From Myxococcaceae bacterium (GTDB lineage Bacteria; Myxococcota; Myxococcia; Myxococcales; Myxococcaceae), in contig SECN01000023.1 of the NCBI GenBank assembly GCA_004173515.1, positions 1 through 64,000 on the forward strand: a stretch of DNA of 64,000 bases, written 5' to 3'. How positions within the stretch are numbered: the stretch's first letter is position 1; every line of letters begins with the position of its first letter. The notes under the pieces are model-generated. The model saw only the letters and a list, made by a program, of their open reading frames with translations. It made no database searches and was not told the origin of the DNA. Made by a program: the position numbers and the translations under genes. This document shows, piece by piece, positions 1-9,146 of this stretch.

Positions 1-1145
1 AGGCTCTTGAAGAAGGCGTGGCCGACTTCGTAGGGGACGCCCGCCTGGGTGAGCTCGCGCTCGGTGCGGCCCAGGCTGCTGATTTCGGGGCTGGTGTAGA
101 TGCCGGTGGGGATGTCCTTCACCAGCTTGTGCTCCAGCCTCCCCTCCACGATGTGCGTGGCGGCGAAGCGGCCCTGGTCATAGGAGGCGCTCGCCAGGGA
201 CGGGGCGCCCACCACGTCACCCACCGCGTAGATGTGGGGCACGGACGTCTGGTAGCCGTCGTTGACCTGGATGCACCCGCGCGAGTCCACCGCGATGCCC
301 AGCGCCTCCAGCCCCAGGTCCTGGCTGTTGCCGGAGCGGCCGTTGGCCCAGAGGAAGACGTCCGCCTTCAGCCGCTTGCCGCTCTTCAGCTGGAGCACCA
401 CGCTGTCGTCGTGCGGCTCCACGGAGACCATCTCCTCCTGGTGGCGGATGAGCACGCCCTGTTCCCGCAGGTGGTAGGAGAGGGCGTCGGAGATTTCGTC
501 GTCCAGGAAGGACAGGAGCCGGTCGCGCGTGTTCACCAGGTCCACCTTCACGCCGAGCATCCGGAACATGGAGGCGTACTCGCAGCCGATGACGCCCGCG
601 CCGTAGATGATCATCGACAGCGGGGACTCGCGCAGCCGCAGGATGGTGTCCGAGTCGAAGATGCGCGGGTGGCGGAAGTCCACGCCCTTGGGGTGGTAGG
701 GGCGGGAGCCGGTGGCGATGACGAAGGCCCCGGCCGTCATCAGCTCCACGGAGCCGCGCGGCTCCGTCACTTCCACCGTGTGCGCGTCCCGGAAGCGTGC
801 GTGGCCCACCACCAGCTCGACCCGGTTTCGCTCGTAGAAGGTGCTGCGCAGCTGCACCTGCTTGGACACCACCGTGGAGGCGGCGCGCATCATGTCCTTG
901 AGCGTGGTGTGCCGCGCCAGCTCCGCCCGCAGCTCCGGGTGGTCCTGCTGCACGTCCATCAGGCGCTGGATGGCGTGGCGCAGCGCCTTGGAGGGGATGG
1001 TGGCCGTGTGGGTGCAGGCGCCGCCCACCAGGGGGCTCGCCTCCACGGAGCACACCCGGCGGCCGGACTTCACCGCCTTCATCGAAGCGCCTTCACCGCC
1101 CGGACCGGAGCCGAGGACCACCACGTCGAACTGCCGAGCACTCAT
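1..1145 (-). CDS. sthA: Soluble pyridine nucleotide transhydrogenase (partial, 3' end beyond window)
   Basis: The reading frame starts at ATG 1145 and runs off the left edge, giving about 381 residues of a family of roughly 465. The N-terminus has an FAD-binding GSGPGGEGA motif. The region that holds the CxxxxC redox pair in dihydrolipoamide dehydrogenases reads [18 protein letters not shown]: the second cysteine is Thr, the pattern of SthA rather than lipoamide dehydrogenase. Further motifs are [24 protein letters not shown] (NAD Rossmann motif) and a C-terminal [11 protein letters not shown] motif. Known family role: cytosolic flavoprotein interconverting NADPH/NAD+ and NADP+/NADH. A mercuric-reductase-like oxidoreductase is a less likely alternative. 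Confidence 0.85.
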   Translation of the reverse strand, partial: MSARQFDVVVLGSGPGGEGASMKAVKSGRRVCSVEASPLVGGACTHTATIPSKALRHAIQRLMDVQQDHPELRAELARHTTLKDMMRAASTVVSKQVQLRSTFYERNRVELVVGHARFRDAHTVEVTEPRGSVELMTAGAFVIATGSRPYHPKGVDFRHPRIFDSDTILRLRESPLSMIIYGAGVIGCEYASMFRMLGVKVDLVNTRDRLLSFLDDEISDALSYHLREQGVLIRHQEEMVSVEPHDDSVVLQLKSGKRLKADVFLWANGRSGNSQDLGLEALGIAVDSRGCIQVNDGYQTSVPHIYAVGDVVGAPSLASASYDQGRFAATHIVEGRLEHKLVKDIPTGIYTSPEISSLGRTERELTQAGVPYEVGHAFFKS

Positions 1146-1165
1146 GGACCGGAGTGTTTCCCCAC

Positions 1166-1202
1166 CCCGGCCCCGAGGAAAGAAAGCTGCCTCGGGGCCG
1201 GG
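1166..1202 (-). terminator. Strong hairpin downstream of the PPC lipoprotein gene
   Basis: Perfect 13-bp inverted repeat, CCCGGCCCCGAGG and CCTCGGGGCCGGG, around an 11-nt loop. It lies 14 nt past the stop of the minus-strand gene ending at 1216 and just before the sthA start. There is no T-tract, as is common in GC-rich myxobacterial terminators. Confidence 0.6.
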
Positions 1203-1215
1203 CCTGCCTGCTTCC

Positions 1216-2718
1216 TCAGGGCGAGTAGGACGCCTTCAACTGCACCGAGGCGTAGTCGTCGTACCCCTTGAGCATCACGTGGTAGACGCCCGCGGCCGGG
1301 AAGCTGAAGGAGCACGTCTCATTGCTTCCGGCCTGGAAGGGCCGGCAGTCGTAGAGGGACTCGGTCGGCTGCGTGTCCTTGCGGACGTACAGGTCGGCGT
1401 CCCCCGTGCCGTTGGTGGTGGTCACGCTCAGGGAGGACTGGCCCGAGGGCACGACCAGGGTCCAGTAGCGGTAGGAGCCCGCCTCGCCCGACAGGTTGCC
1501 CACCACCTGGTTGTTCGTCAGCACCGTGCCACCGCCGCCACCGCTGCCCGGCGTATAGACGCCGCGCAGGGTGACCCCCGAGAGCGTCCCGGAGTCGGAG
1601 GAGTTGTAGACGCGCACGTGCCAGACGCCCGCCGCGGGCGAGGCGAGGGTGCACGTCAGCGAGTTGGAGCAGTCGTAGGAGGACGGCGTGGGCGCGCTGC
1701 CCCGCTTCACGTAGAGCTGGCTGGAGGCCCCGGAGCCTCCGGACTTCGAGAACACGACCTGGGTCGCGCCCGAAGGCACGGTGAGGGTGTAGTCACAGGA
1801 GAGGGTGCCGGCGGGGGCCCCCACGTTGTTCACGGGCGAGTTGTTGATGAGCTCGCTGGTGGTGGTGCAGCCCGGGTAGCCGGTGATGGAGTAGCTGGCC
1901 GTCAGGCTCGCTCCGGAGAAGGTGTTCTGGCCATACATCCGGGCGTAGTAGATGCCGGGCTGGGTCACGGGGATGGTGCAGGTCTCCGTGTTGGAGGAGC
2001 CCGAGGACTTGCAGTCATACGTGGTCTCGTTCGGAGAGGAGCCCCGGCGCACGTACAGGTCGCCGTTGCCGGAGCCCCCGCCGGTGACGAACTGCACGCT
2101 CGTCACGCCCGTGGGGACGGAGAACACGTAGATGCAGGACCAGCTCCCCGCGGACGTACCGATGTTGCTCACCGGCACGCCGTTGGTCAGGGTCGCCGTG
2201 CTGGTGCAGCCCCCGGAACCCGACGGCGTGTAGGCGCCCGTCAGCTTGACGCCGGTGAAGGCGGAGTAGCCGTAGACCTTCACGTAGTACGTGCCGGCCT
2301 GGGCGGTGGAGATGGCGCAGGTCTCCGCGCTGTTGCTCCCATTGGAAAGACAGTCATGCACGCCGGACGTCGGCTCCGCGCCATACTTCACGTACAGGTC
2401 CGCGTCTCCCGTTCCGGTGGTGCCGGTGTCGAAGCGCAGGTTCACGGCGCCCGCGGGAACCGTCAGCGTATAGGTGCAGGACCACTCACCGGTGTTCGCG
2501 CTCAGATTGCTCACCGGCGTGTTGCTGGTGAGCGGAATCGGCGCCGTGCAGCCGGCGAGCGCGAAGACCTTCTCCGTCGGGGGCGGGCCCTTCTCCTTCA
2601 CGGGCGCCTGCTCCTCCGCTCCGGTTTCGAGGGACCCCTCTTCCAGCTCCGCTCCGCACCCCGTCAGTGCGACCGTCAGCCACGCCGCGGCGAACGCCTT
2701 CCATGCGAGACGCTTCAA
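1216..2718 (-). CDS. Lipoprotein with four pre-peptidase C-terminal (PPC)-like domains
   Basis: 500 residues from a TTG start at 2718, chosen because AAAGGAG lies 6-7 nt upstream and the product then opens with a basic, hydrophobic signal ending in the lipobox LTGC. After a Pro/Glu-rich linker come four beta-sandwich repeats of about 105 residues (roughly 58-165, 166-275, 276-385, 390-500). Each has ADLYVK/R, a Cys pair such as YDC...ETC, and a closing YYVKVYG-type strand, as in bacterial PPC domains. PPC domains normally trail secreted proteases; no catalytic domain is present here. Inferred role: outer-membrane-anchored binding or adhesion protein. The four units point to internal duplication. 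Confidence 0.75.
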   Translation of the reverse strand: MKRLAWKAFAAAWLTVALTGCGAELEEGSLETGAEEQAPVKEKGPPPTEKVFALAGCTAPIPLTSNTPVSNLSANTGEWSCTYTLTVPAGAVNLRFDTGTTGTGDADLYVKYGAEPTSGVHDCLSNGSNSAETCAISTAQAGTYYVKVYGYSAFTGVKLTGAYTPSGSGGCTSTATLTNGVPVSNIGTSAGSWSCIYVFSVPTGVTSVQFVTGGGSGNGDLYVRRGSSPNETTYDCKSSGSSNTETCTIPVTQPGIYYARMYGQNTFSGASLTASYSITGYPGCTTTSELINNSPVNNVGAPAGTLSCDYTLTVPSGATQVVFSKSGGSGASSQLYVKRGSAPTPSSYDCSNSLTCTLASPAAGVWHVRVYNSSDSGTLSGVTLRGVYTPGSGGGGGTVLTNNQVVGNLSGEAGSYRYWTLVVPSGQSSLSVTTTNGTGDADLYVRKDTQPTESLYDCRPFQAGSNETCSFSFPAAGVYHVMLKGYDDYASVQLKASYSP

Positions 2719-2853
2719 GGGTTGCTCCTTTTTTGAGAAATCGTTGCGCCCGAGGCCGCGAAAAAACGTCACCGCAAGCCTTCAGACGAGGAGCAACCTA
2801 GCATTCGTGTCTGACATGGATTCACACCCGGAGTGGGTGGAATCCAGCGTGGT

Positions 2854-3525
2854 TCAGGGCGCGAGGAACAGGCTGGCGCCGCCCATCAAACGCTTGTGGA
2901 CGGCGCGGGTGTCCAACTGGATGAGCGCCTCGGGGGACTCCTCCGCCTGCTCCTCCGGCGAGAGCGAATCCCACTCCTCGGTGTCGAGCACCTCCGGGAC
3001 CACGAGCGTGCGCAGGTCGGGCTGTGACGGAGGCTTGATGGGCGTGCGCCCGTGCATCACGTAGTGCGTGAGGTGCTTCACGCGCAGCAGGGACGGATCG
3101 CCAAACAGGGTGAGCCACGCACCCGAGCCGGAGTCGAGCAGCTCCGCCTCCACGGCGCCCGCCACGTACGCGATGCTGTCCATGGCCCGGGTGACGAGCG
3201 CCTCGCGCACGCGCAGCGTGCCGGTGCACACGAAGGAGAAGCCGACGCCCACGAAGAGGTTGCGACAGGTGACGTCGCCGAAGACGATGAGGACGCCCTC
3301 ATCGTGCTTGCCGGTGGACACCACGACGTTGCCGTCGACCTCCAGCGGACCCATGACGAGCGTGTAGGGATTGGACGGCTTCCACGTCGCGGGGCCGGTC
3401 TGCCTCACCTGGGCGGGCTTGTCCCAGGGCTCCTCCACGTCGAGCGTGAGCAGGCCCCGGACGAACTTCTGGAGCGCTTCCGGGGCCGTCTGGAGTTGGG
3501 GCGGAGGGGTGGGCCTGGGGGGCAT
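2854..3525 (-). CDS. Hypothetical protein with beta-helix-like repeats
   Basis: 223 residues from ATG 3525, with GAAAGGA 9 nt upstream; an in-frame TTG 18 nt further up would overlap that Shine-Dalgarno. There is no signal peptide. The N-terminus is Pro-rich, and the middle (about residues 60-150) is a run of short beta strands with Gly/Val turns (LEVDGNVVV, VLIVFGDVTCRNLFVG, FVCTGTLRV) resembling a parallel beta-helix of the kind seen in bactofilin-like proteins. The C-terminus is acidic and alpha-helical. I do not recognise the family. Coding-like codon use and a good ribosome site support a real gene. Confidence 0.6.
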   Translation of the reverse strand: MPPRPTPPPQLQTAPEALQKFVRGLLTLDVEEPWDKPAQVRQTGPATWKPSNPYTLVMGPLEVDGNVVVSTGKHDEGVLIVFGDVTCRNLFVGVGFSFVCTGTLRVREALVTRAMDSIAYVAGAVEAELLDSGSGAWLTLFGDPSLLRVKHLTHYVMHGRTPIKPPSQPDLRTLVVPEVLDTEEWDSLSPEEQAEESPEALIQLDTRAVHKRLMGGASLFLAP

Positions 3526-3618
3526 CGTCGTGGGTCCTTTCAAGAGGGCCGGCCCGCGTGGAATGCCACGTCACGGGTGCCAGCGCGAGCCCTTCATGTT
3601 CCCTCCGCGCTGCCTGGC

Positions 3619-4080
3619 TCAATCCTCCAGCGTGGCGAGGAACGGTGCACCGTTCTCCTCGCACCAGCGCCGGTAGGTCTCCAGCCGGTCCACGGACGTC
3701 ACCCGTCCGAGCACCTCGCCGTCCGGGCCCAGGTATTCGATGGCGCCCCTCACGTTGATGAGCAGCACCACGGGCTCGTCACCCACGACCTGCCAGCTGT
3801 CGACGTTGCCGGGCGGTTCGTAGACGTAGGTGCCCGGCCCAATCACCTCGCCGGTGTCGAGCAACTGGCGGCGGCCCGCGACGTTGAAGCCGTGCGCCTC
3901 GCCGGTGTGGCGGTGCCGGGGGATGCGGGTGCCGGGCTCCAGCCGGAAGAGGTACATCCAGCCACCGCCGTCCCGGAAGAAGCGCAGCGGCTTGAAGGAG
4001 AGCCCGGGAGGCCCCATCGGCGTCCACGGCATGCTGTCGGAGACGATGGGGTGCGACGCGAAGTCCTTGGATGGATTCAT
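3619..4080 (-). CDS. Cupin-domain protein, dioxygenase-like
   Basis: 153 residues from ATG 4080. The sequence has a cupin core: GTRIPRHRHTGEAHGFNVAG supplies the metal-type H-x-H...E-x-H set, followed by GTYVYEPPGNVDSWQV for the second cupin motif. It resembles small cupins annotated as 2,4'-dihydroxyacetophenone or acetylacetone dioxygenase-like enzymes; the exact substrate cannot be read from sequence. The gene is divergent from a MocR-type regulator starting at 4164 with 83 bp between the starts, so the regulator probably controls it. A longer in-frame extension to 4158 would run across the shared promoter and is rejected. Confidence 0.7.
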   Translation of the reverse strand: MNPSKDFASHPIVSDSMPWTPMGPPGLSFKPLRFFRDGGGWMYLFRLEPGTRIPRHRHTGEAHGFNVAGRRQLLDTGEVIGPGTYVYEPPGNVDSWQVVGDEPVVLLINVRGAIEYLGPDGEVLGRVTSVDRLETYRRWCEENGAPFLATLED

Positions 4081-4135
4081 GGCGGCAGGGTGCCTTGTCC
4101 CTGGACCCGTGGCAGGACCAGGAATGGTGAATCCC

Positions 4136-4146
4136 ATTGGGCCAAT
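4136..4146. promoter_or_regulatory. Candidate operator between the cupin and MocR genes
   Basis: ATTGG-G-CCAAT is a palindrome with one central base, in the 83-bp divergent spacer and 18 nt upstream of the MocR start. Symmetric sites here would suit autoregulation or cupin control, but this is a short motif with no second copy. Confidence 0.3.
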
Positions 4147-4163
4147 CCGTGGGAGCATTCCGC

Positions 4164-5603
4164 ATGGACTTCCACGTCGCCCTCCAGGGCCGCAGGGACC
4201 TGTCGGGGCAGATCTACCGGGAGCTGCGCGCGGCCATCCTCGACGGGCGCCTGCGCCGGGGGGAGCGGCTGCCGCCCACCCGCGAGCTGGCGCTGCGCCT
4301 GGAGGTGTCCCGCAACACCGTGGGCCTGGCCTACGAATGGCTCACCGCCGAAGGGCTCCTGGAAGGACGCACGCGGGCGGGCAGCTTCGTCCAGGGCGAG
4401 CCTCTTCCCCGGGAGGGCCGGGCGGGGCGTGCCTCGCCGGTGAGGCTTCGGGCCCGGGCCTTCTGGCGCGCGCTGCCGGACGAACCCGCGCGCCGGCCTG
4501 TCGCTGACCATGACTTCGACGTCGGGGTGCCGGATGCCCAGCGCTTCCCCTTCGAGACGTGGCGTCGGCTGGTGGCCCGTCAGCTCCGCGCCGCCGCGCT
4601 GCCCGTGGGCTTCGTGGTGGACGCGGCGGGGCATCCAGGGCTGCGCGAGGCGGTGGCCCGGCACGTCGGCGTCGCTCGTGGTGTCCGTGCCGACGCGGAG
4701 GATGTCCTCATCACGAATGGCGCGCAGCAGGCGTTCGACCTGGTGGGGCGGGTGCTCATCGAACCCGGAGACTGCGTCGCCGTGGAGGAGCCGGGCTATC
4801 CCCCCGCGCGCGAGGTGTTCCAATCGCTGGGCGCGCGCGTCGTGCCCGTCCCCGTCGACGCGGAAGGGCTCGACGTGCGGGCGCTGCCGGACTCCGCGCG
4901 GCTCGTCTATGTCACGCCCTCGCACCAGTTCCCGCTGGGCATGCCCATGTCCCCGGCGAGGCGCAGCGCGCTGCTGGACTGGGCGAAGTCGCGCGACGCG
5001 GTCATCGTCGAGGACGACTACGACAGCGAGTTCCGCTTCGGAGGTCGGCCCCTGGAGACGCTGCACGGCCTGGATCGCTCCGGGCGCGTCCTCTACGTCG
5101 GCTCGTTCTCGAAGGTGATGCTCCCGACGCTGCGTCTGGGATTCCTCGTCGCGCCCCCGTCGCTCCAGCGGGAGCTGCGCCAGGCCCGGCGGTTGATGGA
5201 TCAGCATGGCCCGCTGGCTGAACAGGCGGCCCTCGCGCGCTTCATCGACGGAGGAATGCTCGCGCGGCACATCCGCAAGTCGCGGCGTGAATACGAGGAG
5301 CGCCATGCGCGCGTCTCGGAAGGTCTGGTGCGCCATTGCGGAGACTGGCTCCAGGTGGTGCCTTGCCTCGCGGGCCTGCACCTGAGCGCGACCTTCCGGC
5401 GGGGCGGCCTGAAGCTGGAGCGGGAGGTGGTGGCGCGGGCGCGGGCGGCGGATGTCGGGCTCGTCACGCTCTCACGCTTCTACGCCGGCCCCCGTGCCCG
5501 GCCGGGATTGGTGCTGGGCTACGGCTCGCTGCCGACCGCGCGCATTCCGGAGGGACTGCGGCGCCTGGGTGCCTGCCTCGCCGCCGCGACGGACGGGGAC
5601 TGA
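4164..5603 (+). CDS. MocR/PdxR-family transcriptional regulator (GntR HTH + aminotransferase fold)
   Basis: 479 residues from ATG 4164, with GGGAG 8 nt upstream. Residues 1-75 form a GntR-type winged helix (QIYRELRAAILDGRLRRGERLPPTRELA, then SRNTVGLAYEWLTAEG). Residues from about 110 form a fold-type I aminotransferase domain with EEPGYPPAR, VTPSHQFPLG, EDDYDSEFRF and the PLP-lysine motif SFSKVMLP. MocR proteins bind pyridoxal phosphate but act as regulators, often of PLP, amine or amino-acid metabolism. The length is normal. The divergent cupin gene is the likely target. Confidence 0.88.
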   Translation: MDFHVALQGRRDLSGQIYRELRAAILDGRLRRGERLPPTRELALRLEVSRNTVGLAYEWLTAEGLLEGRTRAGSFVQGEPLPREGRAGRASPVRLRARAFWRALPDEPARRPVADHDFDVGVPDAQRFPFETWRRLVARQLRAAALPVGFVVDAAGHPGLREAVARHVGVARGVRADAEDVLITNGAQQAFDLVGRVLIEPGDCVAVEEPGYPPAREVFQSLGARVVPVPVDAEGLDVRALPDSARLVYVTPSHQFPLGMPMSPARRSALLDWAKSRDAVIVEDDYDSEFRFGGRPLETLHGLDRSGRVLYVGSFSKVMLPTLRLGFLVAPPSLQRELRQARRLMDQHGPLAEQAALARFIDGGMLARHIRKSRREYEERHARVSEGLVRHCGDWLQVVPCLAGLHLSATFRRGGLKLEREVVARARAADVGLVTLSRFYAGPRARPGLVLGYGSLPTARIPEGLRRLGACLAAATDGD

Positions 5604-5774
5604 CCGCGGGCCCCGCTGCCTCGGGCCTTCACCCCGGAGGCCCTCGTGCATAGGTGATGACTATCGATCCATTGGCGCCAGGGCCCTCACGGTGGCCGGA
5701 GGCGAGGTCTATATGTGTCCACGTCGCGGACGCGGTCACGCCCCGAGCAACACCTCATCCTCCTGGAGCCTTTC

Positions 5775-6518
5775 ATGAATGCCTTCCTGAAGCCGTACCG
5801 CATGACGTTCCTCGCGCTGGCCACCTCCCTGGTGGGACTGGGCTGCGCGTCTTCTTCCAAGAGCACGACAGGTGAAGCCATGACGACGACGCAATCGCAG
5901 AAGGCGGAGAATGTGCACGTGGGCCTGCTGGTGCGCCTGGAGGCGAAGCCGGGCAAGGAGGCCGACGTGCAGAAGTTCCTGGAGGGCGGCCTGCCCCTGG
6001 TCCACGAGGAGCCGGGGACGGCGCAGTGGTTCGCGCTGCGCTTCGGTCCGACCTCCTTCGGCATCTTCGACACCTTCGCCGACGACGCGGGCCGCAAGGC
6101 GCACCTGGGCGGCAAGGTGGCCGCGGCCCTGATGGCGCAGGCGCCGGAACTCCTGTCGACGCCTCCGTCCATCCAGCAGGTGGACCTGCTCGCCGTGAAG
6201 GCGCCGGGCACGCCGGACATGACGGACCAGAAGGCGCTGGTCGTCATCCTGGAGGCGAAGCCGGGCAAGGAGGCGGAGGTGCAGAAGTTCCTGGAGGGCG
6301 GGCTGCCCATCGTGCGTGACGAGCCGGCCACCCTGCACTGGTATGCGATTCGCCTGTCCCCGACCACGTTCGGCATCGTGGACACGTTCCCCGACGAGGC
6401 GGGCCGCAAGGCGCACCTGGGCGGCAAGGTGGCCGCGGCCCTGATGGCGCAGGCGCCGGAGCTGCTCGCGAAGCCGCCGGCCATCGAGCAGGTGGACGTG
6501 CTCGCCGTGAAGCGCTGA
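5775..6518 (+). CDS. Lipoprotein with two tandem antibiotic-biosynthesis-monooxygenase (ABM)-like domains
   Basis: 247 residues from ATG 5775, with GGAG 6 nt upstream. The signal peptide ends in a lipobox at LGCASSS. Two ferredoxin-like ABM repeats follow, each containing LEAKPGKEA(D/E)VQKFLEGGLP, then FGI(F/V)DTF and AGRKAHLGGKVAAALMAQAP. They are highly similar in protein and partly identical in DNA. ABM domains are usually small cytoplasmic heme-degrading or quinol monooxygenases, so a lipid-anchored duplicated form is unusual. Function is unassigned. A perfect bidirectional hairpin follows at 6543-6568. Confidence 0.75.
   Translation: MNAFLKPYRMTFLALATSLVGLGCASSSKSTTGEAMTTTQSQKAENVHVGLLVRLEAKPGKEADVQKFLEGGLPLVHEEPGTAQWFALRFGPTSFGIFDTFADDAGRKAHLGGKVAAALMAQAPELLSTPPSIQQVDLLAVKAPGTPDMTDQKALVVILEAKPGKEAEVQKFLEGGLPIVRDEPATLHWYAIRLSPTTFGIVDTFPDEAGRKAHLGGKVAAALMAQAPELLAKPPAIEQVDVLAVKR
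5931..6512 (+). repeat. Internal duplication of the ABM domain
   Basis: Copy 1 is about 5931-6200 and copy 2 about 6243-6512, offset exactly 312 bp (104 codons). Long blocks are nearly identical in DNA, notably the stretch encoding AGRKAHLGGKVAAALMAQAP, pointing to recent duplication or gene conversion within the gene. Confidence 0.8.
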
Positions 6519-6542
6519 GCGTCTTTCCGGCGTCGATGATTC

Positions 6543-6568
6543 CGGGCGCGAGGCGTTCCTCGCGCCCG
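6543..6568. terminator. Bidirectional hairpin between convergent genes
   Basis: Perfect 11-bp stem CGGGCGCGAGG/CCTCGCGCCCG with CGTT loop, followed on the plus strand by TCCTCATTTC. It sits between stops at 6518 (+) and 6583 (-). Confidence 0.75.
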
Positions 6569-6582
6569 TCCTCATTTCAGGC

Positions 6583-7467
6583 TCACGGACGCGGGCGGCC
6601 CGCGCTCTCCAGCAGGGTGCGCCAGAAGAGCTTCGCGGCCGGCGGCGCGGTGCGGTCCCCCGAGCGCAGCAGGGACACGGTGCGCTGGAGCGCGGGTTCG
6701 ACGAGGGGCCGTGCGGTGGTGGCGCCGGGCGCCAGCGAGTGCTCGGGCATGAAGGCGAAGCCGACGCCCGCGGCGACCAGGCTCTGCACCCACTCCTCGC
6801 GCTCGGTGCGGTAGCTGGCGTACAGCGCCACCTTGCGGGAGGTGCACAGCGCCCCGACCTCTTCGCGCATCTCGCAGGAGAGCCGGTCGATGTAGGGCTC
6901 GTCGGACAGCTCCGCCAGCCGCACGGTGTCCTGCGCCGTCAGGCGATGTCCGGGGGGAAGCACGACGAGGTAGCGCTCGTCGTAGAGCGGGGTGACGACG
7001 CACCAGTCGGGCGTGGGCGCGGCGGCGTGGCTGATGACGAGGTCCACGTCCGCCTCCTCCAACTGCCGCAGCACCTTGTCCCGGGTGCCGGGTTGGAGCT
7101 CTACCTCCACCCCGGGCGCCACGGCGCGAAACGCCGCCAGGTAGCCGGACAGGCGCGCGGGACCGATGGTGCACAGCACCCCGATGCGCAGGGGCACCTG
7201 CTTCAAGCGGCGGTGGTTCTCCGCGATGAGCGCCACGCTCCGGCTCTCGTCGTCGATGCGCTGGAGCCGGGGCAACACCAGACGGCCCAGGGGCGTGAGC
7301 TTCGCGCCGCCCCGGTCGCGCAGGAGCAGCGGCCCACCCAGCTCCGCCTCCAGCTTCTTGATGGCTGCGGTCAGCGTGGGCTGCGCCACGTGGCAGCGCT
7401 CCGCCGCGCGGGTGAAGCTGTGCGTCTCCGACACCGCCAGGAAGTACCGGACCTGATGCATCTCCAT
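6583..7467 (-). CDS. LysR-family transcriptional regulator
   Basis: 294 residues from the ATG opening MEMHQVRYFLAV, the usual LysR start; upstream in-frame codons add atypical sequence. Residues 1-60 are the winged helix (FTRAAERCHVAQPTLTAAIKKLEAELGGPLLLRD). Residues 90-290 are the type 2 periplasmic-binding-like effector domain (LRIGVLCTIGPARLSGYLAAF, VDLVISHAA). The context resembles CynR/OxyR-like regulators, but the effector is not readable. It is not divergent from a neighbour, so its target is unclear; the gene upstream (7600-8058) is on the same strand. Confidence 0.88.
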   Translation of the reverse strand: MEMHQVRYFLAVSETHSFTRAAERCHVAQPTLTAAIKKLEAELGGPLLLRDRGGAKLTPLGRLVLPRLQRIDDESRSVALIAENHRRLKQVPLRIGVLCTIGPARLSGYLAAFRAVAPGVEVELQPGTRDKVLRQLEEADVDLVISHAAAPTPDWCVVTPLYDERYLVVLPPGHRLTAQDTVRLAELSDEPYIDRLSCEMREEVGALCTSRKVALYASYRTEREEWVQSLVAAGVGFAFMPEHSLAPGATTARPLVEPALQRTVSLLRSGDRTAPPAAKLFWRTLLESAGRPRP

Positions 7468-7599
7468 GGGGTGCAGGCTCGCCCGTTGCCAGCCGGGAGG
7501 CAATCCGCGCGGACCGTCCAGGTCGTCCGGTCTGGCCAGCGCGATGGGGCAGGAAGGCGGTTCCTCAGGACGGGCAAGCGGGCTTCACGCCGAAGAGGC

Positions 7600-8058
7600 T
7601 CACGGGGTGGTGGCCGCCGGCTTGGGCAGGCGGGTGACGTGGCTGGCCGCGAGCTTCCACTGGCCTTCGCGGTGGACCCAGGTGTCGGTGAACTGGAAGT
7701 CGCCCTCGAAGCGCGTCTTGCCGGAGTGGCCCTTGAGGGTGGTGATACCGGTGACGACGGCGGCGTCTCCGTACAGGCGGACTTTCTGGTGGTGGTTGCG
7801 GAAGACCTCGTAGACCGGGTCGCGCTTCGTCACCTCCGCGAGGTTCTGGTCCAGGTTCGTCACGGTGCCCTGCGAGTCCGTGAGCGTGAAGCGCGCATCC
7901 AGGCCCTTGCGCACGGCCTCGGCGTCGCCGGTCTCGAACGCGCGGCACAGGGCGGCTTCGACCTTGAGCAGGTCGCGTTCGTCCTGCGCCGGGTCGCGTG
8001 CGTCCGCGCTGCTCGCGGAGATGGCGAGGACGGTGGTCAGCAGCGTCTGGAATTTCAT
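7600..8058 (-). CDS. Secreted NTF2-like (DUF4440/SnoaL-type) protein
   Basis: 152 residues from ATG 8058, with GGGAG 8 nt upstream. A short Sec signal (MKFQTLLTTVLAISASSADA) precedes an NTF2-like cone fold: helix ERDLLKVEAALCRAFETGDAEAV, then strands FTLTDSQG, VRLYGDAAVVTGITTLKG, FQFTDTWVHREGQWKLAASH. DUF4440 proteins are of diverse or unknown function; here export suggests a periplasmic role. Transcribed on the same strand as the downstream LysR gene with 132 bp between. Confidence 0.75.
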   Translation of the reverse strand: MKFQTLLTTVLAISASSADARDPAQDERDLLKVEAALCRAFETGDAEAVRKGLDARFTLTDSQGTVTNLDQNLAEVTKRDPVYEVFRNHHQKVRLYGDAAVVTGITTLKGHSGKTRFEGDFQFTDTWVHREGQWKLAASHVTRLPKPAATTP

Positions 8059-8134
8059 CCGTGGCTCCCAGCGTGGGTGGAGGGTCCAGGCGAGCGAAGC
8101 ACATCCCCCTGCCGATCGTCCAAACGCGGTGGGC

Positions 8135-9106
8135 TCAGGGGGCGGGCGTCCCGCGCCGCCTCCAGAGACTCAGTGTGGCGAGGAGGCCCAGGGCCGTGAG
8201 GCTTCCTCCGGTTTGTGAGCAGCCTTCACTGGACGCGGGCGGGCTGGGCTCCTCTGGTTCCGGGTCCACCGGCTGCTGATCGCACGTCAATTCAAAGTCT
8301 ACGTGCAAGGCTGGCAGCGTGAGGTTGGCGTGCTCCAGCGTTCCCTGGAGCGTGGCGCGGTGACGGCCGGGCGTGAGGCCCCGGTTCGGAGGCTTGGGGT
8401 CCAATTCCTCGCAGATGGAGTAGAGGAACAGCAGCGGCCGGTTGTATTCGTACAAGCGGGTGTCGGAGTTCTCTTCACCCGTCGCCGTCACCCCGCCGTG
8501 CTTCGCGTAGGACCAGGGCTCTCCATCCACCTGCACGGTCCAGCTCACCCACGGAAGGAAGGGCACCAACTCCGGTGAGGGCGTGAAGCGCAGACGGGTG
8601 GAGTCCCCCTCCGCCTGCGTGTTCCCGCAGTTTGAATCCTCGTACACCGTGAAGCGTCCCCGGCTCGGCGTCTCCGCCGTCAGGGCTCCCAACGTCGTGG
8701 GCAGCGTCGCGGGCGCGCCCGCGGTGAAGGTCGTCGTCGCCGTCTGGTTCCCTTGAAAGGTACAGACGCCCGTCGCCTCCAGGCGATACTCCGTTCCCTG
8801 CACCAGCGGGGACTCCGGCACCAGGACCTGGGTCGAGTGCGCGCCCGCCGTCACGGTCGCGGGCACCGGGGTTCCATCCGCCAGCAGCAGTCGGACGGTG
8901 GCGGGGTCCACGCTCTCCAGCAGCGGCGGGACGACCACCAGACCGGGAAGGTTCGTCGGCACGTTCCCGTTGTCCGGTGGGAGCGGGAAGCGGACGCCCC
9001 GCAGGCAGTTGGGCGCGACACAGGCGCGCGCCGAGGGCGGAAGGACGGCCCCCGTTCCCAGGAGGAACATCCCCACCGTCACCAATTTCCAGGCGTGTCC
9101 GAGCAT
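8135..9106 (-). CDS. Secreted protein with MYXO-CTERM-type tail (paralogue A)
   Basis: 323 residues with an N-terminal signal (MLGHAWKLVTVGMFLLGTGA), a Cys-containing beta-rich body, and a C-terminal sorting-like tail: GCSQTGG, hydrophobic LTALGLLATLSL, then WRRR. That layout matches MYXO-CTERM signals processed in Myxococcota and implies cell-surface delivery. Internal motifs LVVVPPLLESVDPATVRLL and SPELVPFLPWVSWTVQVDG suggest Ig-like beta domains. The upstream neighbour (9147-10103) is a clear paralogue in tandem. No enzyme motif is visible. Confidence 0.78.
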   Translation of the reverse strand: MLGHAWKLVTVGMFLLGTGAVLPPSARACVAPNCLRGVRFPLPPDNGNVPTNLPGLVVVPPLLESVDPATVRLLLADGTPVPATVTAGAHSTQVLVPESPLVQGTEYRLEATGVCTFQGNQTATTTFTAGAPATLPTTLGALTAETPSRGRFTVYEDSNCGNTQAEGDSTRLRFTPSPELVPFLPWVSWTVQVDGEPWSYAKHGGVTATGEENSDTRLYEYNRPLLFLYSICEELDPKPPNRGLTPGRHRATLQGTLEHANLTLPALHVDFELTCDQQPVDPEPEEPSPPASSEGCSQTGGSLTALGLLATLSLWRRRGTPAP

Positions 9107-9146
9107 GCCCCATCAGACACCCGAGCCCGGCGGACTGGGACAGCGT

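Noticed and set aside
841..2736. 631-codon plus-strand open frame over the PPC lipoprotein
   Set aside because: Low-complexity Arg/Gly/Ala shadow opposite a gene with a signal peptide and domains.
5931..6512. Mobile-element repeats
   Set aside because: The repeat is in-frame domain duplication within one gene.
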